This document shows, piece after piece, positions 23,458 to 33,855 of a DNA stretch of 64,000 nucleotides. The stretch's first letter is position 1. Each line of letters starts with the position of its first letter. The notes beneath the pieces were generated by a model. The model searched no databases, was not told the DNA's origin, and saw only the letters and a list, made by a program, of their open reading frames with translations. The stretch spans positions 124,001 to 188,000 of the forward strand of contig JAJDCR010000114.1 of assembly GCA_029260735.1 (NCBI GenBank), given 5' to 3'. Source of the stretch: Planctomycetota bacterium (GTDB lineage Bacteria > Planctomycetota > Uabimicrobiia > Uabimicrobiales > Uabimicrobiaceae). The translations under genes were made by a program, and so were the position numbers.

Positions 23458-23481
23458 GGCTCTGTTGCAAAAAAATATATA
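23458..23481 (+). repeat. IS-end-like direct repeat, right copy
   Basis: GGCTCTGTTGCAAAA then AAAATATATAG, starting at the base after the WD40 pseudogene stop; same orientation as the copy at 22154. Confidence 0.5.
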
Positions 23482-23603
23482 GATTTGATGATTATTTATA
23501 GACTCCAAGTTATGGTCATTGAGCCCAATAAAAATTTTGCTAGAGATTTTTTATCCATTCTCTGGTCAGTGTGTTTCAGTCGCTTCCCAAATAATTTTTG
23601 CTT

Positions 23604-24713
23604 CTAACCGAAGATGGCTTTGCGAATAGCTGGATTTACACTGATAGCAAGGAGTAGTGAGATAAGCAATCCCAGAAAAACTTTTGAAATATCTTTGCTG
23701 ATAATAGCTAAGGTTTCTCTAGGAGTGCGGTATATTCCTATTTTGGCAAGCGTAATAGCAAGTTCGCGTCCGGCAAGAAGTCCGATAAATACCCAGGTGG
23801 TACTCATTGGCATTTGGCTTACTTCTTTGAAAACATAAAGAATTAAGGCATAGATAATATCAATTACTGTTGCTGCGCGAACATCTACAACATCAGTTTT
23901 TTCATCCACTACTTGCTGGATGTGCTCTCCTCCCATACGAAAAAGTATACCTAAACCCAAAAAAATAGTAACGATAAAAACTGCAAACTCAGTAAAATTG
24001 AGAGTACGTGGTAGATATACTGCTATATTCGCAGCATCTTGCATCAGCCAGACCGCCCAAAGTATTGCACTTGCTACCCACTGTCCTATTCGCCATCCAG
24101 GATGAGCCCTTTCTTTGAATTTTGTTTTCATCCATTTCCCCAAAAAATACCAGAAAAGGAGGGCTATACTAAAAGCGATCATATATCCTAAAAAGCTTTT
24201 CATTAGCATTTTTTGCAATGTGTCCCCTGATTGGGCAAAACAGCTAAGAAGCAAAAAAGTAGTAGAAACAGGTATGCTTAAGCGAGTTAAAATCATTAGA
24301 AAAATAGGGGCAGCAATTTGTAGGAAGGTAAAAGAAGTTGGAGCCTTCTCCAATCCCTTGGCAGCAAGACGTTGGTAGCTTACGTCGCCACTATATGCCC
24401 ACCAGCTATAGCTTATGGTCGCAACGAAAATTCCCGACATAAAAAGCCACAGATGCCACCAAGGTCTATCTTTATTGGAAGCGATAAAGGTACCGATGGT
24501 TTGTATACTGTCGTTGGCGATTGCCGAATAGGCAGCAAAAAAGAAACCTACCCACATTGCTATATGGGGGGTTTCGTGGGTAGCCCCGGCTATAAAGAAA
24601 AAAATGGCAAGCATTATAATAAAATTTTTTTCTTGATAAGAAAAATCAACAAAATCTTTATGTAGCTTAATTAAAATAGGAGGTTTTTGTTGTAGTTCAT
24701 TCTTAGATTCCAT
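23604..24713 (-). CDS. PiT-like (phosphate permease-related) membrane protein
   Basis: A 369-residue protein with about ten hydrophobic helices and an internal duplication. Each half has an N-D/D-A-A-N-type motif followed by a helix hairpin with P-x-S-T-T. In the first half these are ANDSIQTIGTF and LSIPVSTTFLLLS. In the second half they are QDAANIAVYL and QMPMSTTWVFIG. This is the architecture of inorganic phosphate (PiT/Pho-4) transporters, which have GAND and HPVSTT signatures. The match is remote, so the transported ion is uncertain. It is divergent from the MFS gene, from which it is separated by 108 nt. Confidence 0.68.
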   Translation of the reverse strand: MESKNELQQKPPILIKLHKDFVDFSYQEKNFIIMLAIFFFIAGATHETPHIAMWVGFFFAAYSAIANDSIQTIGTFIASNKDRPWWHLWLFMSGIFVATISYSWWAYSGDVSYQRLAAKGLEKAPTSFTFLQIAAPIFLMILTRLSIPVSTTFLLLSCFAQSGDTLQKMLMKSFLGYMIAFSIALLFWYFLGKWMKTKFKERAHPGWRIGQWVASAILWAVWLMQDAANIAVYLPRTLNFTEFAVFIVTIFLGLGILFRMGGEHIQQVVDEKTDVVDVRAATVIDIIYALILYVFKEVSQMPMSTTWVFIGLLAGRELAITLAKIGIYRTPRETLAIISKDISKVFLGLLISLLLAISVNPAIRKAIFG

Positions 24714-24821
24714 GTGTTTTATACACCTTCTTATACAAAAATTTTCATGTCCACAATCCTAACAATGAAGAAGGGATTTTTTTATGGAAAAATACCTCGT
24801 TAAAGAAAGTAATTACTAGCA

Positions 24822-26183
24822 ATGCAGCAAGATATAAAAAATATCGAAGAAAAAACGCGACAAAGTTTAAGATATTCTATATGGGACGGAGCATTTTATT
24901 CTATACAGACAGGACTTGCCAGTTCATTTTTTGTTCCTTTTGCTATTCTTTTGAAAGCAAATAACATTCATCTTGGAATTCTGGGGACCTTACCACAAGT
25001 ACTAGGTTCTCTTGTTCAATTATTTTCTCATCATCTATTGGGACTATTCCGTTCTCGCAAACGCTTTATTTGTATAGGTGCTCTCCTGCAAGGGGTAATG
25101 CTTATACCTATTGCATTTGTCTTTTTGGGAGGAAACTGGCAAGTATACTATCTGCTTTTCTTTGTCTCTCTTTACTGGGTATTCGGTATGATGTTTGGGC
25201 CTGCTTGGAATAGTTGGATGGGAGAACTTGTATCGGAAAAACAAAGAGGACAATATTTTGCAACTCGTAATAAGATAGTTGGCATCACTTCTTTTTTCAC
25301 TGTTCTCTTAGGAGGAGCCTTGCTTCATTGGCTGAGTGGTTACAACGGAGAAACTTATATAGGCTTTATTGTCATTTTCTTGCTGGCATTTTTAGCACGT
25401 GTTATCTCTCTGGCTTTCATCTCGCAACAATACGAGCCAGAATATCATCCTGCTCATGCTTCGGAAGTCAGATTCCGCGATTTCATTAAACAACTAACAA
25501 AGAGTGACTATGGGACATTTACCATATTTATGTGTCTAATGAATTTTGCTGTTTTCTTCTCAGGTCCTTTTTTTGCTCCCTATATGCTAAAGGATCTAAA
25601 GTTTGACTATATGACTTTCACCATCATAAATTCTATACCCATTATCGCAAAATTTTTTGTTCTGACAAGGTGGGGGAAAATATGTGACCAATACGGATCA
25701 CAAAAAATCCTTATTTTAACCGGATTCTTAATGCCTCTTGTTCCTATCCTTTGGTCTCTCGCTCCCAATTTTTACTACTTGGCTGTAGTCCAAATTTACA
25801 GCGGCATTGTTTGGGCAGGATTTGAAACTTCCTCTTTTAGTTTCTCATTTGAAATCACAAAAAAACAGCAACGCATTGCTTATATGTCGTACTATAGTGT
25901 CCTAAATGGTGCTGCTATTTTGCTTGGTGGAATTGTTGGCGGATTAGTTGTCAGATACAATCAAGTTTTTGCTTCCCGCTATCTTCTTGTATTTGTAATT
26001 AGCGGTTTATTAAGATACTGTGTATCTGGTTTTTACATTAAAAAATTAAAGAAAATGAAAAAAATAGAAGATATTCCTTTTCATAAACTATTCTTTAAAA
26101 TAGTTGCTACAATGCCGACCATGGGAGTTGTCTATCAAGCAATATCCTTTGTGAAAAAACCGCCGAAGGTTTCTAGTGATTAG
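24822..26183 (+). CDS. Major facilitator superfamily transporter
   Basis: A 453-residue, twelve-helix secondary transporter. The N-terminal half contains FGPAWNSWMGELVSEKQRG, the loop typical of the MFS subgroup often annotated as MFS_1 in low-G+C planctomycetes and Bacteroidota. The WGKICDQYGSQK loop in the second half is the MFS motif A equivalent (G-x-x-x-D-x-x-G). A cytoplasmic basic C-terminus ends the protein. Substrate is unknown; no metabolic genes are linked to it. Confidence 0.88.
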   Translation: MQQDIKNIEEKTRQSLRYSIWDGAFYSIQTGLASSFFVPFAILLKANNIHLGILGTLPQVLGSLVQLFSHHLLGLFRSRKRFICIGALLQGVMLIPIAFVFLGGNWQVYYLLFFVSLYWVFGMMFGPAWNSWMGELVSEKQRGQYFATRNKIVGITSFFTVLLGGALLHWLSGYNGETYIGFIVIFLLAFLARVISLAFISQQYEPEYHPAHASEVRFRDFIKQLTKSDYGTFTIFMCLMNFAVFFSGPFFAPYMLKDLKFDYMTFTIINSIPIIAKFFVLTRWGKICDQYGSQKILILTGFLMPLVPILWSLAPNFYYLAVVQIYSGIVWAGFETSSFSFSFEITKKQQRIAYMSYYSVLNGAAILLGGIVGGLVVRYNQVFASRYLLVFVISGLLRYCVSGFYIKKLKKMKKIEDIPFHKLFFKIVATMPTMGVVYQAISFVKKPPKVSSD

Positions 26184-26199
26184 TGGTTAATTACTGGAT

Positions 26200-26235
26200 A
26201 AAAAAGCTCGTAGCTAGTTTGCTACGAGCTTTTTT
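26200..26235. terminator. Bidirectional terminator between MFS gene and katG
   Basis: AAAAAGCTCGTAGC (26201-26214) pairs with GCTACGAGCTTTTT (26221-26234), a perfect stem with a 6-nt loop flanked by A and T runs, between convergent genes. Confidence 0.92.
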
Positions 26236-26305
26236 CGTTTGACTTAGAAAAAGTTACTTTTTTCAGGATGATTTTTTTCCAGAAAAAAGGATTTTTTAAT
26301 TTCTA

Positions 26306-28522
<2,217 letters not shown>

Positions 28523-28886
28523 TTACCATACAACCCATTTTCATAAAAAAATGAAAGTTTCTTTTGTTGCCAAATATGGGTACATATTAAGTGGATTCTT
28601 TGATTCTTCTTTTGCATTTGTTAATAATGTGCATAAGCAAAGTTTGTGCCAGTTATGGTTGTCTGAAGGAAATCTTCTCAAGTGTTTTTTTACTATAGAT
28701 TTACTAGAAAAAAAATGTTTTTTCTTAAAATCCTCTGGAAGGGGATGCAACGAAATAAAGTTCGAGTGATAACGAAATAGAGTTGCAACGAAATATCGTT
28801 CCTGAAATGAGCAAAACAAATATGAGTAAAACAAACTGAGAGGGGGTTGGATGAATTTTCTGACATAAGGACACTAATAGGCTTTG

Positions 28887-28934
28887 TTTTTGCATCTTCT
28901 TTGCACTGTATATAATGCAAAGAAGATGCAAAAA
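28887..28934. repeat. Perfect 19-bp inverted repeat
   Basis: TTTTTGCATCTTCTTTGCA (28887-28905) and its exact complement (28916-28934) flank a 10-nt A/T loop. T-runs are inside the 5' arm and A-runs inside the 3' arm, so it is not a standard terminator on either strand. Confidence 0.7.
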
Positions 28935-28963
28935 AATCAACTGAAAACCTATTACTTTAGTCT

Positions 28964-28998
28964 TTTCCTTTGACGCTGATAAGTGGCGTCAAAGGAAA
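28964..28998. repeat. Perfect 13-bp inverted repeat
   Basis: TTTCCTTTGACGC (28964-28976) and GCGTCAAAGGAAA (28986-28998) with a 9-nt loop, 29 nt after the previous hairpin. Confidence 0.65.
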
Positions 28999-29002
28999 GA
29001 TA

Positions 29003-29033
29003 ACATTTCTCAAAGACTTCTTTTGAGAAATGT
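29003..29033. repeat. Perfect 12-bp inverted repeat
   Basis: ACATTTCTCAAA (29003-29014) and TTTGAGAAATGT (29022-29033) with a 7-nt loop, only 4 nt after the previous hairpin. Confidence 0.65.
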
Positions 29034-29286
29034 CACCAGAACGATTTTCATTTGGTAGATAGTAAGAGCAGCATTTTCATTAAGATTGAAAAAAGAAGAT
29101 GAATTGCTATCTAAAAATTTGTTGGGAGAAAAAATAGATAGATTGAGACTAGGATTTTTTTTGTCTGATGTGAGATTTTGTTGGTTAAGACAATTTTCCA
29201 AGGGAAATTTTTTCACTTTTCCTGTGCAGATAGTTGGTTATAATGGGTCTCCTAATTAGAACAAACGATTACCTGAAAGGATACTC

Positions 29287-29913
29287 ATGAAAAACCTTAT
29301 TATGGCTTCTTTCTTTTTACTTTTTGCTACTTGTTCTCCTCCTCCTGAACAAAGTGATACTGCGAGCCAAACTATTGATAGCAGCCTTGACCCTATTCAA
29401 ACTAAAGTGGATGAAGATTCTTTTGATGTAAATAGAGGGGACTACAAGTTTAAAATAAAACCTCTGGCCGAGTATGAAATTCATGCTCAAGTAAAAAGCA
29501 AACGAACTTATGGGAGTGATTGGACTTCATTGCTTTCGCCTATTGATTTAGCTCTTGCTTGGGGAGGACTAGTTGCTCCTAATGCCGATGAGCACATCAG
29601 CTACTCTCAAAGTAACCGCTGGTACTATTACAAATACGATGGAGCTTCTCCTTTTCAAAAACCTTATATTCGGAGTCATTCTGCTAATCATCATATTTTA
29701 CCGGCCAGTGAAAACGTGGAGAGAGCGGTTTATTCCCTTGGGGTGAAAGAGAAGGTTCGTTTACAAGGATTTTTGGTCAAGGTGAATGGAACAGATTCTT
29801 CTGGAAAAGCCGTTTGGTGGAAGAGTAGTCTGAGTCGCAACGATGAGGGAGACGGATCTTGTGAGGTATTTTGGGTAAAAGAAGTGCAAATTGGCGATAA
29901 GGTTTATCGATAA
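29287..29913 (+). CDS. Conserved-looking lipoprotein of unknown function
   Basis: A 208-residue lipoprotein: signal peptide ending LFATC with Cys16, then an acidic, Ser/Thr-rich spacer (to about residue 45) and a compact domain. The domain contains FKIKPLAEYEIHAQVKSKR, a hydrophobic central segment (SPIDLALAWGGLVAP), several Trp/Tyr clusters (NRWYYYKYDG) and a motif HSANHHILPAS. The pattern of a structured periplasmic domain is clear, but I do not recognise a characterised family. The last codons and the stop are embedded in a 24-bp perfect palindrome. Confidence 0.75.
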   Translation: MKNLIMASFFLLFATCSPPPEQSDTASQTIDSSLDPIQTKVDEDSFDVNRGDYKFKIKPLAEYEIHAQVKSKRTYGSDWTSLLSPIDLALAWGGLVAPNADEHISYSQSNRWYYYKYDGASPFQKPYIRSHSANHHILPASENVERAVYSLGVKEKVRLQGFLVKVNGTDSSGKAVWWKSSLSRNDEGDGSCEVFWVKEVQIGDKVYR

Positions 29914-29939
29914 AATTTATCGATAAACCTTATCGCCAA
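29891..29939. repeat. 24-bp perfect palindrome over a stop codon
   Basis: Arms 29891-29914 and 29916-29939 are exact complements around a single base; the inner part is itself palindromic (TTTATCGATAAA). The lipoprotein stop codon (29911-29913) is inside the 5' arm. It may end or protect the lipoprotein mRNA, or be a protein-binding site; there is no T-run after it. Confidence 0.75.
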
Positions 29940-30035
29940 AATTTATAAGACACTTTACTGTAAAGTGAGCAAAAACTTTTGTTTTCTCACGAAAATGGAC
30001 GACAAATTTTTCTTTTTCTAGAAAATTGAATATAC

Positions 30036-31382
30036 ATGGATAGAACAATATTTGACTCTGTTTCTCCTTTAGAGTTTCGCTACTTGAAAAATGAAGAAAC
30101 CAATCGATTGAGAGACTACTTTTCCGAAGAGGCTTTTATTCGCTATTTGGCTCGAGTGGAGTCTGCTTTAGTGAAGGCTTATGCTGAAGAAGGGGTTTTT
30201 TCAGAAACTGTGGCTGAGGAAGTGGCCCAATCGGTAGATAAAGTTTGTGCTACGGAGGTTTACGCGGAAGAGAGGCGTATTCACCATCAGATTCGCGCTT
30301 TGGTCAATTGTATGAAAAAGCATGTGAGCGAAAAGAGTGCACCGTGGATTCACTTAGGGGCGACAAGCCACGATATTATTTGTACAGCAGAGGCTTTTCG
30401 TTATAAAGAAGCGACTTATAATTTACTTCTACCTCAGTTAGCCAAACTTTTGGAAAATCTGATTGTCTTGGCACAACGAGAAAAAGCGACTCTCCAAATC
30501 GGGAGAACTCATGGACAACATGCTATTCCTTTGACTTTTGGATTTACGATTGCGGAGTATATTGCACGTTTAGGGCAAAGGATGGTCAAAATTAAAGAAG
30601 CGGCCGATAATTTGCGCGGGCAATTTTCAGGAGCGGTGGGTGCTTACAATGCTCCTTCTCTCTTGGTTAATGATCCGGTTGCTTTCGAGAGAAAATTTCT
30701 CCAAAAGGTAAACTTAGAGCCAGCGGAACACTCGACTCAAATTGTTCCCCCGGAGTACCAAACCGATTTTTTCCATGCGATTACTTCGGCTTTTGGTGTT
30801 TTGGCCAACTTAGCGGATGACATGAGACATTTGCAACGCTCTGAGATTAATGAAATTGCAGAGAAGATGGAAAAAAAGCAGGTCGGGTCTTCTACCATGC
30901 CCCATAAGCGCAATCCCATTCACTTTGAGCATGTCAAGTCTCTTTGGAAAACCTTTATGCCTCGTATGAGTAGTTTGTATTTGGATCAGATCTCTGAGCA
31001 CCAGCGAGACCTAACAAACTCGGCCTCTTCTCGTTTTTATACCGAGATTTTTTGTGGATTTTTTCTGGCAGTTTACCGTTTAACTCCGGTTATGCGAGAC
31101 TTAGTGGTAGATAAAGTGTCTCTAGAAAAGAACTTTCAAGAAGCGGCCGGAAAAGTAGGAGCGGAGCCTGCTTATATTCTTTTGGCCAAAAAAGGACACC
31201 CTGACGCTCATGAGTTGGTTCGGCAGTGCTTTCACGAAGAGGGAAAAATGGAAGATCTACCCCTTGACGAAAAAGAGAAGGAGTTTCTCGCTGATCCAAA
31301 ACAGTATATAGGTAAAGCGATTGAAAAAACAGAAGCTGTTTGTCAAAACTGGCGTCAAAAATTAACCCAGTTTGTTGAGTAA
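30036..31382 (+). CDS. purB: Adenylosuccinate lyase
   Basis: A 448-residue fumarase/aspartase superfamily enzyme that cleaves SAICAR and adenylosuccinate in purine synthesis. The superfamily signature GSSTMPHKRNP is present, with the mobile-loop serine in GSS, and the catalytic-histidine regions GATSHDI and GRTHGQHAIP precede it. The PurB-type start SPLEFRYLKNEE and the C-terminal helical domain are complete. No other pur gene is near. The stop codon almost meets the start of the next gene, so the two may be co-transcribed. Confidence 0.93.
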   Translation: MDRTIFDSVSPLEFRYLKNEETNRLRDYFSEEAFIRYLARVESALVKAYAEEGVFSETVAEEVAQSVDKVCATEVYAEERRIHHQIRALVNCMKKHVSEKSAPWIHLGATSHDIICTAEAFRYKEATYNLLLPQLAKLLENLIVLAQREKATLQIGRTHGQHAIPLTFGFTIAEYIARLGQRMVKIKEAADNLRGQFSGAVGAYNAPSLLVNDPVAFERKFLQKVNLEPAEHSTQIVPPEYQTDFFHAITSAFGVLANLADDMRHLQRSEINEIAEKMEKKQVGSSTMPHKRNPIHFEHVKSLWKTFMPRMSSLYLDQISEHQRDLTNSASSRFYTEIFCGFFLAVYRLTPVMRDLVVDKVSLEKNFQEAAGKVGAEPAYILLAKKGHPDAHELVRQCFHEEGKMEDLPLDEKEKEFLADPKQYIGKAIEKTEAVCQNWRQKLTQFVE

Positions 31383-31386
31383 TTCT

Positions 31387-32928
31387 ATGCGCACTTCCTC
31401 CATTTCTCCTCTTCATTTACTCGCGTTTTTTCTAATCCTGGTAATAGGACTTCGTTTTGCTATTCTCTTAAGCTCTCAAAGTCAGGTGGATGGTGATGAA
31501 GCGGTTATTGGGATTATGGCTCAGCACATCCAAGAAGGTAAGTCTTTTCCCATTTTTTTCTATGGACAACCTTATGGAGGAGGGGCTGCTTTAGAGGCTT
31601 ATTTGGCATTGATTCCCTATGCTCTTTTCGGAATTTCTTCCATTTCCTTGAAGCTAGTGTCTTTTGTTCTTTTTGGAATAACTTTGTTTTTGGTTTTTTA
31701 TTGGGTGAAAGATTTTTGGGGAGAGCTTGCTGCTATCTTGGCAGTCGTTATTTTGGCAAGTTCTTCTGCTTTGATTGAGTGGTCAAGTAAAGTTCGTGGG
31801 GGCTACTCTCTTTTACTTCTTCTGCAAATTCTGCTGTGGATTTTTTACACTCGTATTGTTTTCAGGCCCACTTCTTCTCCTAAGGTTTATATAGGGTTTG
31901 GTTTTCTGGTGGGGCTTTCTTACTATAACCACGAACTTTCTCTCTCTTTGCTTTTGACTTTATTTTTAGCAACGCTCTATAATAGAAAGAGTTTCTATAG
32001 CAAGGAGAAGTTTGTTTTTTTGGTTTTGGGTTTTTTGGGGGGAGTGAGTCCTCTTATTTACTACAACTTAACTCATGATATGGAAAACTGGAGAAACATT
32101 TTTGACCTAGGCTCGGGAGGAAGCGTTTGGTGGGGTAATATTAAAAGCCTTCCAACCTATTTATTGGGTTTTTTTAACCCTCGGAATGTGGATCGTTTTG
32201 TTGTTGATAGTCCTTGGGATAGTTATTTAGAAATGGCTATTTACGCTTTTCTCTTTTGTTTTTTACTAGGAAAAGTATTTCTTAATAGGAAAAACTTATC
32301 GGAAAAGGAAGGGAATAAGGGAGATTTTCTTGTTCCATGGCTAATTCTTTATATCTTTATTCATCTTTTTAGCTATAGTGCTTCTCAGATCGCTCACATA
32401 AGCCCTCGCTATCTTCTTCCTCTTTATCCTACTTTAGGCATTCTCATTGCTATTACTTTGTCTTATCTTTATAAAAGCAAGCACCAACTTCTTTCCCTGG
32501 TTTCTATATTTCTTTTCTGCTTCTTGGTGGGAAGAGGTCTTTGGTACCATATTTCTTATTTGGGCTCTAGTCGAGTAGTGGAAGATGTTTATATGCCTAG
32601 TAAAAAAATGGTCAATCTTGAATTCTCGGGCGCTTCACTGGATAAACTGCTGGATTTTCTAGAACAAAAGCAGATTCGCTATGTCCGTTGTCCTTATTTT
32701 TTGCAGTGGCGGATTATTTTTGCTAGCCAGGAAAAAATAATCGCTAGCTCCGAGCAATTTATTCCTGGGCTAAGTCGTTATCCTGAATATGACTTGGAGC
32801 TAAAAACAGCTTTTCGCTTTGCTTTTGTTGTTTACCAAGGATCTTATTTTGAGCAAAGCTTTCGGGAGCATCCCGACAAAATGATTGCTTATGATGTGGC
32901 TCCTTATGTTGTGTTTATTCCTAGATAA
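31387..32928 (+). CDS. GT39/PMT-type membrane glycosyltransferase
   Basis: A 513-residue polytopic protein (about ten or more helices). ATG 31387 is chosen over TTG 31372 because it gives a clean hydrophobic N-terminus and has GAG about 7 nt upstream. In the first periplasmic loop, SQVDGDEAVIGIMAQHI provides the Asp-Glu pair typical of GT-C enzymes such as ArnT/PMT, followed by FFYGQPYGGGAALEAYL. It probably transfers a sugar from a polyprenyl-phosphate donor to lipid or protein at the outer face of the inner membrane. Donor and acceptor unknown. Confidence 0.8.
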   Translation: MRTSSISPLHLLAFFLILVIGLRFAILLSSQSQVDGDEAVIGIMAQHIQEGKSFPIFFYGQPYGGGAALEAYLALIPYALFGISSISLKLVSFVLFGITLFLVFYWVKDFWGELAAILAVVILASSSALIEWSSKVRGGYSLLLLLQILLWIFYTRIVFRPTSSPKVYIGFGFLVGLSYYNHELSLSLLLTLFLATLYNRKSFYSKEKFVFLVLGFLGGVSPLIYYNLTHDMENWRNIFDLGSGGSVWWGNIKSLPTYLLGFFNPRNVDRFVVDSPWDSYLEMAIYAFLFCFLLGKVFLNRKNLSEKEGNKGDFLVPWLILYIFIHLFSYSASQIAHISPRYLLPLYPTLGILIAITLSYLYKSKHQLLSLVSIFLFCFLVGRGLWYHISYLGSSRVVEDVYMPSKKMVNLEFSGASLDKLLDFLEQKQIRYVRCPYFLQWRIIFASQEKIIASSEQFIPGLSRYPEYDLELKTAFRFAFVVYQGSYFEQSFREHPDKMIAYDVAPYVVFIPR

Positions 32929-32961
32929 AAAATTTTCTAGCGGTTTGGGTGGAGTTCATAA

Positions 32962-33834
32962 ATGAAATTATATGGTGTGCTTTTTGTTTTTTTGGCGTTT
33001 ATCTTTGTTTCTTGCGACAAAGGTAGTAATAGGACTCAAAAAAAAATAAATATAAAAAGCGAAGAGCAAGCAATCAATATAGTAAAAAGTGACAGTGATA
33101 TAAAGAGTAAGTTTGCTGCGTTGAGATTTGTGGCAAAGAAAAAATTAGAGCCTGAAACCTTGAAGTCGTTACGTGACATATTTCTAACCCGTGATACGGA
33201 TTTAAAAATGAAGTGTCGCATTGCGCCTATTCTAAGACAAGACCAAGAGATGGCCGATGGAGTTTTTCTCCGTGTTATTGATGATGCGCCCTTACCTTTA
33301 CTCGTGACAATTATAAAATGTGTCAAAGGAATGCCTGCTGTTTCTTCTGCCTTAGCAATAAAAATACATAAGTTAGCAAAACATAGCGATTCAGATTTGC
33401 GAACGGAAGTTATTCCATCTTTAGGGAAAATAGGAGGAGAAGAGTCGCTACAACTGATTTTAGAGAGTTGCACAGATGAGGTTTGGCAAGTTCGTAAAAT
33501 GGCTGCTCATGCCTTGGAAGGTGAGAACTTTAAAAAAGATATCAGAATTGCAAGTCCATTGGTTCAGTTTTTAAAAGACCCGCATTGGCGTTTGCGGCGC
33601 GTTGCTGCTGAAATTATCGCCAATACGGGTCATTACACCTCTGAAACAGTTTCTCAATTGATCTTAACGACCCATGATGAAGACCACCGTGTCCAACATG
33701 AGGTATTGCAAACCTTACTAAGGTTTTATAAACAAAAGAGAACAGTTGAAATAAGTGAAGATGCAAAAAAAGTACTAAACACTCTTCCAGAAGAAGAAAT
33801 GCAAGAGTTAAAAAGATTTTTGCTTAAAGAATAG
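32962..33834 (+). CDS. HEAT-repeat lipoprotein
   Basis: A 290-residue lipoprotein: signal peptide ending IFVSC, Cys18, then alpha-helical HEAT-like (PBS-lyase type) repeats. Clear units are LRTEVIPSLGKIGGEESLQL, the next EVWQVRKMAAHALEG, HWRLRRVAAEIIANTG and HRVQHEVLQTLLRF, each about 35-40 residues apart. Such repeats mediate protein binding. It is convergent with the delta-60 repeat gene, which ends 21 nt away. Confidence 0.82.
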   Translation: MKLYGVLFVFLAFIFVSCDKGSNRTQKKINIKSEEQAINIVKSDSDIKSKFAALRFVAKKKLEPETLKSLRDIFLTRDTDLKMKCRIAPILRQDQEMADGVFLRVIDDAPLPLLVTIIKCVKGMPAVSSALAIKIHKLAKHSDSDLRTEVIPSLGKIGGEESLQLILESCTDEVWQVRKMAAHALEGENFKKDIRIASPLVQFLKDPHWRLRRVAAEIIANTGHYTSETVSQLILTTHDEDHRVQHEVLQTLLRFYKQKRTVEISEDAKKVLNTLPEEEMQELKRFLLKE

Positions 33835-33855
33835 GAAGCACCCATTCCTTAAGGA

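Noticed and set aside
28541-28940. Three overlapping minus-strand frames of 71-97 residues in the gene-free region
   Set aside because: No Shine-Dalgarno, Phe/Ser-rich composition of random A/T DNA, and they run across the perfect hairpin.
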